In this document: piece after piece, positions 55,733 through 64,000 of the stretch
Position numbering within the stretch: the stretch's first letter is position 1
Layout: each line of letters starts with the position of its first letter
From: Plantago ovata
Lineage: Eukaryota; Streptophyta; Magnoliopsida; Lamiales; Plantaginaceae
NCBI GenBank assembly: GCA_028274465.1
Contig: CM051458.1
Coordinates: forward strand, 20,351,566-20,415,565
Length of the DNA stretch: 64,000 nucleotides
Direction: 5' to 3'
Made by a program: the position numbers and the translations under genes
The notes under the pieces: generated by a model
Database searches by the model: none
What the model was told of the DNA's origin: nothing
Seen by the model: only the letters and a program-made list of their open reading frames with translations

Positions 55733-57278
55733 GCATTTTTATTGCATGGGGAGGAGGATAAGGTAAAAAACCATGAAGAGATAGATTAAGTTGAGTTTGT
55801 GAATACTATGAGATGTCCAGACTTGCCAAATTACACTCTAAAACTCAAGATTGGGTGCATGGTAGTGATATTGATAAAACATAGGCCAAGGCACGGAGTA
55901 GTGTAATGGTACATGTATATGTGATGGTGAAGAATCTCATAAGAAAATTATTAATATAGTTTAAACTGTTAAAACATTAGAACACTGGTGAAAGATCGAG
56001 TATTGTTCATTCCAAAAATAATGCGTACATGTGCTTTGAGAAAATTCTCGATTAAGTTCAAAAGCGAACAGTTCCCTCTTACCATTTACTTAACAATAAC
56101 TCACCTTGGTCTATACCGCATTCTCCAGAGTCACTATCAGGTAAGGACTTTAAGTTATGATATATGACAAACACGATAAAATATCTCATGAGTCAACCCA
56201 ATATATGCTTTCTTTTTTTCTTTATTTTGAGTTGCACCCATTTATGTATGTCTAGTTAAGTGTGCATTCAAATTTGTTATGTCCGTTGAATTTCGACAGG
56301 TGAATGACCATTCAAGTATGATAAACTAGAAATAAAGAATTGATAAAGTATATAAAATTCGAAATATATTTGATTTATTGGAATATTTATATTTGAAAAT
56401 ATATAATTTTTGTAATGACACCTTTTATTATTTCTATATTTTGAAATTTTAATTTCTTATTCATTCTATCCACACCACGGAGAATCAAAATCATTGTAAG
56501 AATAAATGGTACGGTGGTTCATTTACCAAGAGCAAGTTTTATGTTTAAATGCATGACCCGGTCCTGAGGTTGTTCTACAATTTGATTAGGGACGGGATGG
56601 AGGAGAATTCTACCGAGAGATTTGTTTTTTTTTTTTTTTTTCGCTTTTCAAGGGTTGTCCCATATTTGAAAATGAAGTTATTGAATTAAAAATATTTTTT
56701 CTTTTTCTCTTTATTGCAGTTTCTCAGCCAAATATTCAATTTTAGAGAAAATTGCATCATTATTGCAACAATTGTCTGGTCAGATGCAAATGAAAGGCAT
56801 TTATGTCGAAATAGCATAGAACTGGTGGTTATTGGAGGTCGATAATGATACCGTTGCTAATAAAAATGATGGTGAGGGTGATATTAAACTGTCACATGAC
56901 ATTTTGACACGATATGCATAGGCCACCTTAATCTTAAAGAGAATTCATTCATTTTGTGAAATTCATCTGGAAAGTGCAACATTCACATTACAAATAAGAT
57001 GATATTGTACTACCTTGGATGCCACGACTACTTTAGTTCTGGTTGCATGAATGAAGAAGGATGAGGTGGAAGAAGAAGAAATACATTTTGTTGTGTTTTT
57101 TGATACTATAAGGTATTCTGATTATGGGTTGGTTAATGGTAATGGTAATGAGATACATAAACTATAACCAACTGTATAATAATATAATAATATACGTAGG
57201 AGTGATGGTTTTTTTTATTTATTTATTTTTGCATCTAATCAGATTTATATAATTATGTACGTGTCCAACTTTTCTATG
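55733..57278. other. Continuation of the outer Helitron, no gene
   Basis: AT-rich, without a credible frame. A decayed 3' terminus (GTCCGTTGAATTTCGACAGG near 56280) marks an older, degraded end. 56770-56900 repeats 52060-52190. A T-run lies at 56625-56642. Confidence 0.4.
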
Positions 57279-57312
57279 CCCGTCGATGTGCATCGACGGG
57301 TTAATGAACTAG
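57279..57312 (+). other. Helitron 3' terminus 3
   Basis: A 22-nt hairpin (arms CCCGTCGATG and CATCGACGGG, loop TG), spacer TTAATGAA, then CTAG followed by T. Best-preserved terminus of the set with 52405-52436. Confidence 0.85.
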
Positions 57313-57551
57313 TATGTATATATATATATATGTATGCACGAAAAAGTCAAATTTACTGGATGCATCTTTTTCATCAACAAAATTAGTAGTAGTAGTTCAT
57401 TGTAATTGTCAATGTAAGGGTTTTCTCATATTGAGAATTGCTTCCTTGATTAAAAATCTGAAAAATTATTTTCTAATTTGTAATGCGCAGTTTGTGAATT
57501 CATAATTATTCAAATCGATTGCATATATGAGTATAAAAAAGATGTGGAGAC

Positions 57552-58826
57552 GGTATATTCTTCTATTTTATATTATTGTTCCTTTACATGTACTTCCTCC
57601 GGAATTGAATATAAGATGTTTTGTGTTTTTGAACATTTGCAAAATATAAGATGTTTAGCCCCTATAGCCTACTCCAGCACCATTAAAATATTGATTTTTT
57701 TTTATTATCTTGGAACTGTTCATTTTTTAAGATGTTTAGCCCCTATAGTCCATTTTTTTCATTTTTTTTAATGAGGTGTTTAAAATTAATTATGTTTCTT
57801 ATAGGGTAATCATTACATTCCTTAATCTTTGTGATTTTGTCAAAAACATCTTATATTCAATTCTGGAGGGAGTAGTTTGTAACATGCGGGGATAGTCTAT
57901 TCTTTTGTTATGTATTGTTTGTTTATAGGTAGTTTGCAGCCTGCGGGGACAGTCTATTCTACTGTTCTATATTGTTTATTTACAAGTACTTTGCAACTTG
58001 CGTGGACAGTCAGTTCTGCTATTTTATATTTTTCGTTTATAGGTAGTTTGCAACACGCGAGACAGTCTTTTCTTCTATTTTATATTGTTCATTTACAAGT
58101 AGTTTGCAACCTGCGGGGACAATCTCTTCTTATATTTTATATTTTTTGTTTACAAGTAGTTTGTAACCTGCGAGGCAGTCTTTTCTTATGTTTAATATTG
58201 TTTGTTTGCAACCTGCGGGGACAATCTCTTCTTATGTTTTATATTATTTGTTTACAAGTAGTTTGTAACCTGCGGTGAAAATCTGTTATCTTATTTTATA
58301 TTGTTCGTTTACAGATAGTTTGCAACTCGTAGGGACGGTCACTTCTTTTGTTTTATATATTGTTCATTTACATGTAATTTGCAACCAGAGGGGCAGTCTT
58401 TTCTTATGTTTTATATTGTTTATTTAGAAGTAGTTTGCAACCCGCGGGGATAGTCTCTTCTTCTGCTTTATATTGTTCATTTACAAGTAGTTAGCACTTG
58501 CAGGGACAGTCTCTTCTTATGTTTTATATTGTTTCTTTACAAGTAGTTTGCAACCTGCGGGACAACTATTTTCTGTTTTATATTGTTTGTTTACAAGCAG
58601 TTTACAACCTGCGGGGACAGTCTGTTCTACTATTTTATATTGTTCGTTTATAGGTAGTTTGTAACCTGCGGGGACAGTCTATTCTTTTATTTCTTGTTAT
58701 TTATTTACAAGTAGTTTGCAACCTATGGGGACAATCTATTCTATTGTTTTTTATTTTTTGTTTATAAAGAGTGTGCAACCTGTGGGGACACTTTGTTCAG
58801 CTATTTTATATTGTTCATTACAAGTA
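57552..58826. repeat. Minisatellite, ~57-bp unit, about 17 copies
   Basis: The unit runs GTAGTTTGCAACCTGCGGGG, ACAGTCTATTCTTCTGTTTT, ATATTGTTTGTTTACAA. Copies vary by a few bases and small length changes. A MITE (57593-57872) splits one unit and another MITE end truncates the array at 58826. The 122-residue frame at 57910-58278 is a by-product of the repeat. Confidence 0.85.
57593..57872. mobile_element. Stowaway-like MITE inserted in a minisatellite unit
   Basis: 280 bp flanked by TA on both sides (57591-57592, 57873-57874). Inverted ends CTTCCTCCGGAATTGAATAT and, in reverse, CTCCCTCCAGAATTGAATAT. Removing it and one TA restores a normal repeat unit (TTTACATG-TA-GTTTGTAACATG), which proves the insertion. 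Confidence 0.85.
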
Positions 58827-59100
58827 CTCCCTCCGTGCTGATTATATGCCTACGTTTGTTTTTCTCATGGTTTTTAATGAATGGTTTTGTTTAGTAGTAT
58901 TATACTAATTTTGTATGTAAATGTGTGGTAATGGATTAAAAGAGTGTGAGATGTGAGTGGGGATAAAGAAGTGTAAAAGTGGGGTCTACATTTGAAATAA
59001 TATAGCTCAGATGTGGGGTACTTTCTAAAAATGAAAATGTAAAGAATTGATTGGGATAGATGAGTAGTCGAAAACATAGAAAAATTCTTAGAAAAACATG
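58827..59100. mobile_element. Possible truncated MITE after the minisatellite
   Basis: It starts CTCCCTCCGTGCTGATTATA right after a TA, as Stowaway-like ends do, with the usual AT-rich, GTG-containing interior. The opposite inverted end was not found, so it is truncated or diverged. Confidence 0.4.
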
Positions 59101-59559
59101 ACACTTTTTTTGGTGTCATCACGCATCTTCAAGCCCTGACGACCAAAAACACAGCATGACTCCCTTTTCAAATTGACTCCAGGAATCATACAGCTATCCA
59201 TTCACATTTGTAAACCAGCGCCACCAACCACGTGCCTCAACTTCCAAGAAGTAATGCACTCAATCTTTCGGGTTTATTCCGCTTAGGTCAAAGTACTACT
59301 GAGTCTTGTCTACCCAATTTTGTACGTCTTCTGCAACAAACGAAATTAGAAAATTCCAGGTTAATTCCCCATGGCATCTGATGCAACAGTCGCTCCCCTC
59401 CCCTATGTCTCTTGAATACTCTGATGGTTGTCCACATGATATCCATCATACGCTTCGTCATCAAACAGGTAAACCAGGTAAACTGTTGGTCTAGTGGGTC
59501 ACGTATCTGTCTTGACGTGAAACTTGAGTGTCCTGTCTAGATCATACTTCTTTGGTTTC
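59101..59559. other. Unique-looking sequence, no gene supported
   Basis: Base composition is closer to genic (about 45% GC) than its surroundings. A frame at 59306-59494 (62 residues) is open, but no family, splice pattern or repeat is recognisable. It is the immediate target of the Gypsy element that starts at 59560. Confidence 0.3.
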
Positions 59560-60976
59560 TGATGTCGTTTGAATAAGAATTAATATTTGTTTGTTTTAAG
59601 CCAAAGAACACTCAACAGTACTACACAACACTTAGTGTAATGGTAAGTTGTCCCCGAGTGTCGTTCTCTCGGGACCTAACGTGGCTTTGCTTGGTTTCTT
59701 TGCTAGTAATTCGGTCAACGAATCAGTTTTCAAAGAGTTTGGAAACAAGTTTGTAAACTTTAACACAACGATACAAGGAAGCAACTTGAACGAGTTTTGT
59801 AATCAATAGATGAAAGGGTTGGTGGTAACAACGGGGTCAAACATGTAATGAAACACACATATGCTTGTAAGTTCAGTGCGTATAGCCTTCAACCAATTTT
59901 ACAATGTAAACTGTCTAGACAAATTTAAGACACACTTCTTGAAAGGTTCCTATAGATACTTTAGAAGTGGTGTCACTCCACTATTTATCTAGCATGTGGC
60001 ATACTCAAATCATTCACCATAGCCTTAATCGACTGAGAGTTTGACACATACTCATATTCGAAGATATCTTATTGGAAACTATGATAAACGTAAGATAATA
60101 TGAAGCAAGATAGAATCAAAACCTCATACAAGCACATTGAGTTTCATATCATGTTTGCACCCACATTACACCACCAACACAAAAGATTTAGCTACTCATA
60201 GTCATGCTAAACATACACAATTCATATGAATAAACCATAGAAAACATAATAATCAAAGTACAAAGGATTTGATACAATGTTACCACAAGCTGTCACTCTT
60301 GAGTGGAATCGTAAAAAATCCTTTCCGTAGATCAATGTAACTTGGTGCCAAATCCACAATCTCTAAAGTATTACAATGGTTTAGATGATCAAATCTGAGA
60401 GTTAGGGCTAGAGAAAGCTCCCAAAACGCATATGGATGTCTCTGAAAGTCAAAAAGTATATGAAATGTAACTGAAAATTCTGTATTAAATGTGCAGAATT
60501 TGGCCTGCAGAAGACGCTGGGCGAACCGCCTGGCAGAGCTGGGCGATTCGCCCAGCCAGGCGAACCGCCTGGCTCCTGGGACGGTTCGCCCCACTGTGAG
60601 TCGATTTCTGGGGAGTTTCTATGTTGCAACTCCCTGCAGGCGAATCCCCTGCAGTCTGATGAGCCGCTACGACTATTTCTTCAGTCCCGAGCCTTGGGAA
60701 AGCCTCCAAATTCCACGGGAATACATCTTTTCAGTCACTTATTAGGGGCTCGGGTGCTCACGGGCACGTCCATGGAGGTCAAGATGCTCAAACGTGATCC
60801 AAATGCATCCAAAATGATGCGTTTAAGCTCGATTCCACCATTTTGTACCTAAACACCTGAGAAATGCAAAAGAAACAAAACGTGAAGTATTCTACAAAAC
60901 TACCAACACAACTAAGCTTAAAGATAGCAAAAGAAGGCAAAAAGACAAGATGAACGTGTCAAATATACGTTCATCA
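59560..60976 (-). repeat. 3' LTR of the Athila-like element
   Basis: 1417 bp from TGATGTCG to GTTCATCA (plus-strand reading), matching the TGATGAA/TTCATCA termini of the other Gypsy LTRs. It contains a cluster of GGCGA-TCGCC palindromes at about 60520-60600. It shares short blocks with the other LTRs (CGAGTGTCGTTCTCTCGGGA near 59656) but is largely diverged. Confidence 0.75.
60520..60600 (-). promoter_or_regulatory. GC palindrome cluster in the Athila-like LTR
   Basis: CTGGGCGATTCGCCCAG (60539-60555) is a perfect palindrome around one base; GCCAGGCGAACCGCCTGGC follows immediately; GGGCGAACCGCCTGGC precedes and ACGGTTCGCCCC follows. It corresponds in LTR position to the clusters at 915-994 and 16723-16757. 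Function inferred. Confidence 0.6.
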
Positions 60977-60990
60977 AACTCCCCAAACCA
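60977..60990 (-). other. Polypurine tract of the Athila-like element
   Basis: The minus strand reads TGGTTTGGGGAGTT directly before the LTR, almost identical to 17112-17125. Confidence 0.8.
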
Positions 60991-62540
60991 AACCTTTGCT
61001 TGTCCTCAAGCAACAAACTACCGAAATGCAACACAAAAAGGAGTCTCATGCCAAGCGAGAAGAACTAATCTATTGTATCTACCAAATGCTTATGAAAAAA
61101 TACCATACAAATCATAACATGCAAGTAGGTTGAAGAATGTCTCGGTTGAACCTATACACATTCTCATGTGCACTTGGTTAAACAAAGGAGTCTCTCGTAA
61201 CATTCTCTACCTGGACCTGGTCAATAACGATGCAATGATGCATATTATCATACTATGGTTGCCCCATGCCTATGAAACCGAGGGCTTACTACTGTTTACC
61301 AAATGAGACTTTTCCTCAAGAGAGGGCGAACCAATACTGGCTCTCATCAAACGAAGGAGGATTCCCTAAAGGACAACACTCCCCTATTCTACCAGACTCT
61401 TAAACAAAGACTCTTTGCCACTTCCTGAATGGCAGGACGAGGGTGGACTAGAACAGGCCTTGGACTAGGCGACACGAAACACAAGGAAAAAATTACAACT
61501 CGATACAAAACAACTACAAAAGCTGAAAAATTATTTAAAACGCTTAACAAGACTGCTTTTTGGCTTGCTTTTCACCCTTCTTTTGCTCTTTTGGGTCTTA
61601 TTCTTTATTTCTATTTTTTTTTTCTTTTTGTTTTCTTTTCTTCTTTTTTTTTTTCTTTTCTTTTCTTTTTCTTCTTTTTGTTTTCTTTTCTCTTTTTTTG
61701 TTCTTTTTTTATAGCAAGCAGCAGCAACAACGAAAAGAAATACAAAATAACGACCTCCCCAAACCTATTCGAAAGAATAGGTTGGAGCACAAACTCAAAA
61801 AGAAGAAGAAACTTTTACATGACTCAAAATACGAAAGACAAGAACAACAACGGTAACCCCCTCCCCAAACCTATTCATTAGAATAGGTTTCAAACAAAGG
61901 ATCACACACCTCACTCTACCTCCTTCCTAGGCATTTAGCAATCTCAAAAGTAAGGTGAAGAACTTGTCGCCTCTTAGGTACATAATTACACGGGTAAACA
62001 AGCAAAGACTCTAACATGCATCATTTTATAAGGCCTTCGTGAACCGCAGTAGAGAAAACACCACATAGTGATGTCGAGACTACAAAGCTTAACTAGTGCA
62101 CATGCGAATGTGACAAGCCAAGCGAGATAAGCCTCAAACTACTTACATAGAAATGCAATGTATGGTCAATGGTCATAAACACTTAGTCTATACAATACAA
62201 AAGTTCAAAACACTTGGCAATAAACTCCACACAAACAGAATGCAACAACTAGACTAAGTATGAAATGCATGCAAAAAATTGAAAAACACTAGCTAATCAC
62301 GACAAAAGGCACACGGGCCGCAACTACTAAAATCAAAAGAGTACATGAGTCACAATCACAATCATCATACAACCAAATCGAAATAGCAAGAGTGTCAAAC
62401 CAACAATAGTAAACGAGCCAAATCAAATAAATACAACTTCCACGACCCCTCCCCAAACCTAGCCGAAAGCTAGTCTCTAGCTGAAAGGATAAGAAAAAGG
62501 AAAAGGTGGAAGTGTACTACCGAAAATGAAATGGCCCCTG
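60991..62540 (-). other. Long 3' non-coding region of the Athila-like element
   Basis: It parallels 17126-18460: CTTTGCTTGTCCTCAAGCAA, CATTCTCTACCTGGACC, CACTTCCTGAATGGCAGGAC, a poly-T/CT tract (61600-61710), CCTCCCCAAACCTATTCG twice and CCTTCGTGAACCGCAGTAGA. No coding potential; short open frames over the T-run are compositional. Confidence 0.65.
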
Positions 62541-62553
62541 TCGGCTGAGATCG

Positions 62554-63842
62554 CTAGAAGTAAGCATCATAAGATGGAGGCTGGTCCGGAGGAGCTCCAC
62601 CACCACTACCGCTCGGCTGATCATGGAATGGGTATCCTGGAATGCGTCGAGCTAGAGCCTCATATTGCTCGGTCACCGCCTTTTGATGCGCATTCCACCT
62701 TTGATCGTCATGTGTGACCCAATCATCCCACCTCTCTTTCTCTTGCTGCTCGAAGGCATTTAAGCGGTTGTTGATAAGAGTCTCTTGGGCCGCTAACATG
62801 GTGATCTTGAAATCACCAAACTGAGTGGCAAGACAGCTAGTGAACTCGACGAACTGGAAAGAGCTTTGAGCTTGATCCGGAGGTGGAACTGGTGAAGGTG
62901 AAGGCTGACGAGGTGGAGAAGGTGGTGGATGTCTACGGGAGTTTTGCGGCCCATCCCCGAGTAGACTAAATCATCAATAGGGTTCTTCGGTTTGTCAGTG
63001 AGCATAATTCCTTCTAGCCCTGCTTTTTGGCACATGGCGCTGATCAGATTCGGGAAGACAAGTGCTTCCTAGGGGCGCGATGGCGCTTGAACTGATCGAA
63101 GATGATCACTCCCAGAGTTAGAGGCAAATCCTCTAGCAAAGCATAAACCAAATGCCCAAGATAGGGCTGGAACACCGAGTCATTCTTTCTTGGCACAAGA
63201 TTGGCTATGACAAACTTTGTCATTATCCTCACACGCATGGATAAGTCGGACCGATTAAGAGTGTGAGGTCGGGCAGCCGGGAGCACAAAGCCATCGTGGG
63301 TAATGGCCTCAACTACCGCCTTGTTGTATTTGTCTGAATCCTTGTCATAGACATATTTTGTAGCCGCATTGTACTTGATATAGCCATTTTCATCTGCCAC
63401 TACATCATGCACATCCTCCTTCAACTCCTCATCCAAGTCCATCAAGAAACTAGTGATCTTAAGGGGCGAGAATGGAACACCAACTCCTCTAACCGGAACC
63501 TCCTCGATCTCCTCACTATAATCCGCGAATGCTATGTAGAACTCCTCTACCAAGACTCTATCGTAGTTAGGCATTGGATTCCCATAGAAGCTCCAACCAC
63601 GTTCGTGGATCAAATCCATGAGCTCACCAATCCCCTCAATCTCGCTCTTGCATCTTGCTGGAGAATTGGGTGCTTCGTTCCCCGAAAACCACCCTTCTAG
63701 GCTCATTGTAGAAGTGATGGCGGTATTGTTTCAATTCCTCCGACTCTTGGATTTGGGGTGGAGCCTCGACTGCCCTTGACCTCTTCTTCTTTGTCCTTGA
63801 TGGACCTTCTCCATCACCTCCTTTGGATCCTCTAGTGTGCAT
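62554..63842 (-). pseudogene. ORF3-type gene of the Athila-like element
   Basis: The minus-strand product begins MHTRGSKGGDGEGPSRTKKK (start at 63842), a basic N-terminus. A conserved block follows (RRVVFG, IHERGWSFYGNPMPNYDRVLV, EFYIAFADYS, VRGVGVPFSPLKITSFL, LPAARPHTLNRSDLSMRVRI, LVPRKNDSVFQPYLGHLVYALL). The C-terminal tail is Gln/Pro-rich. The block matches what databases call the putative plant transposon protein domain, found downstream of pol in Athila-like Gypsy elements. Broken in a couple of places. Function unknown. Confidence 0.7.
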
Positions 63843-64000
63843 GGTACCGACATAGACCTCATTAGAATCCTCCAAAAGATTGATGATTGCAACAACAACT
63901 CCTACACTAAAAACTACACACTTGACAAGCTAACACTCCTTGTCTTACGACAAATCCTAATGCAACAAGTCAACGAGAAAAAACTCAAATCACACTCACA
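63843..64000 (-). other. Upstream flank of the ORF3-type gene
   Basis: No coding sequence is recognised in the last 150 bases; in element orientation it lies between pol (outside the window) and ORF3. In-frame residues before the methionine at 63842 (EDSNEVYVGT) may indicate an earlier start at 63875. Confidence 0.3.

Larger units (their letters stand above)
42776..57312 (+). mobile_element. Outer Helitron (composite, non-autonomous)
   Basis: The left end TCTATATAATATATAAAGCA is followed by CAACCAATCAGAATG and CCACGTGGCA, typical of plant Helitron 5' regions. The right end at 57312 is a near-perfect 22-nt hairpin (57279-57300) plus TTAATGAACTAG followed by T, the classic Helitron 3' terminus. 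The stretch would be 42776-43165 plus 55733-57312, interrupted by two further elements of the same family. No Rep/helicase frame is present. The pairing of ends is inferred from nesting and is not certain. Confidence 0.5.
59560..64000 (-). mobile_element. Athila-like Gypsy element, 3' part
   Basis: Minus strand, running off the window end. 3' LTR (59560-60976), polypurine tract (60977-60990), long non-coding region (60991-62540) homologous to that of the element at 15843-28616, then an ORF3-type gene (62554-63842). A gene between pol and the 3' LTR is characteristic of Athila-like elements. Broken in the part that can be seen. The 5' parts lie beyond 64000, so LTR divergence cannot be read. 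Confidence 0.8.

Noticed and set aside
57910-58278. 122-residue open frame
   Set aside because: It runs through the minisatellite; the apparent protein repeat mirrors the DNA unit and no start context or family match is visible.
57552-58826. CRISPR-like regular repeats
   Set aside because: The repeats are contiguous 57-bp units without unique spacers, in a plant genome; it is a minisatellite.
59306-59494. Short host coding exon
   Set aside because: A 62-residue frame without family resemblance or splice support; left as unassigned sequence.
1-64000. tRNA, rRNA or organelle-derived inserts
   Set aside because: tRNA-like words occur only as retrotransposon primer sites; no cloverleaf, rRNA core or plastid/mitochondrial gene was recognised on either strand.

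Overview
This is a gene-poor, repeat-saturated stretch of a plant nuclear genome, most likely a eudicot. The evidence is Sirevirus-type Copia elements, tRNA-Asp-primed Athila/Tat-like Gypsy elements, an L1-type LINE with a plant RNase H tail, CTAG-ending Helitrons, Stowaway-like and hAT-like MITEs, and spliced genes with plant-only domains (plant mobile domain, MULE transposase). A short motif near 37.37-37.40 kb resembles repeats I associate with Caryophyllales, but that is a weak hint. No ordinary single-copy host gene, tRNA or rRNA could be supported. Two 100-base N runs (20317-20416, 35679-35778) show a draft scaffold of three contigs.

Layout. 1-1759: a reduced Gypsy copy sitting in the left LTR of a decayed Sirevirus (1760-11460: gag, pol, spacer, ORF3). 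11461-30010: the 3' part of a second Sirevirus on the minus strand. Its ORF3 is split by a Gypsy element (15843-28616, minus strand, target duplication ATTCT) that carries only gag and protease. That Gypsy element's own 5' LTR is split by a solo Copia LTR (26867-28553, target duplication ATAGA). The ~2.7 kb duplication on either side of the first gap is probably an assembly artefact. 30011-31212: an unidentified segment. 31213-35678: the left part of a third Sirevirus, better preserved. 35779-39400: degenerate tandem repeats, a GC-rich island and a hAT-like MITE. 39400-42385: a 5'-truncated LINE. 42776-57312: nested Helitrons with internal ~165-bp repeats and three matching 3' hairpin ends. 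57552-58826: a 57-bp minisatellite with a MITE inserted in one unit. 59560-64000: the 3' end of another Athila-like Gypsy element on the minus strand.

The most notable object is an apparently intact Mutator-like element (44324-51361, 7038 bp) with a perfect 9-bp target duplication (TAGGGAAAA) and inverted repeats of about 0.6 kb. It carries two convergent, spliced, fully open genes: a 929-residue transposase joined to an OTU-type cysteine protease domain, and a 630-residue plant mobile domain protein. Each gene appears to start in one terminal repeat and to splice across an intron of nearly the same length (467 and 471 bp) that holds an AT microsatellite and GC-rich palindromes. The layout parallels maize MuDR (mudrA/mudrB), with the plant mobile domain gene in the second-gene position.

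Exact ends marked by target duplications (ATTCT, ATAGA, TAGGGAAAA) are read directly from the sequence. Domain names rest on recognised motifs. Promoters, nesting order and function are inference.
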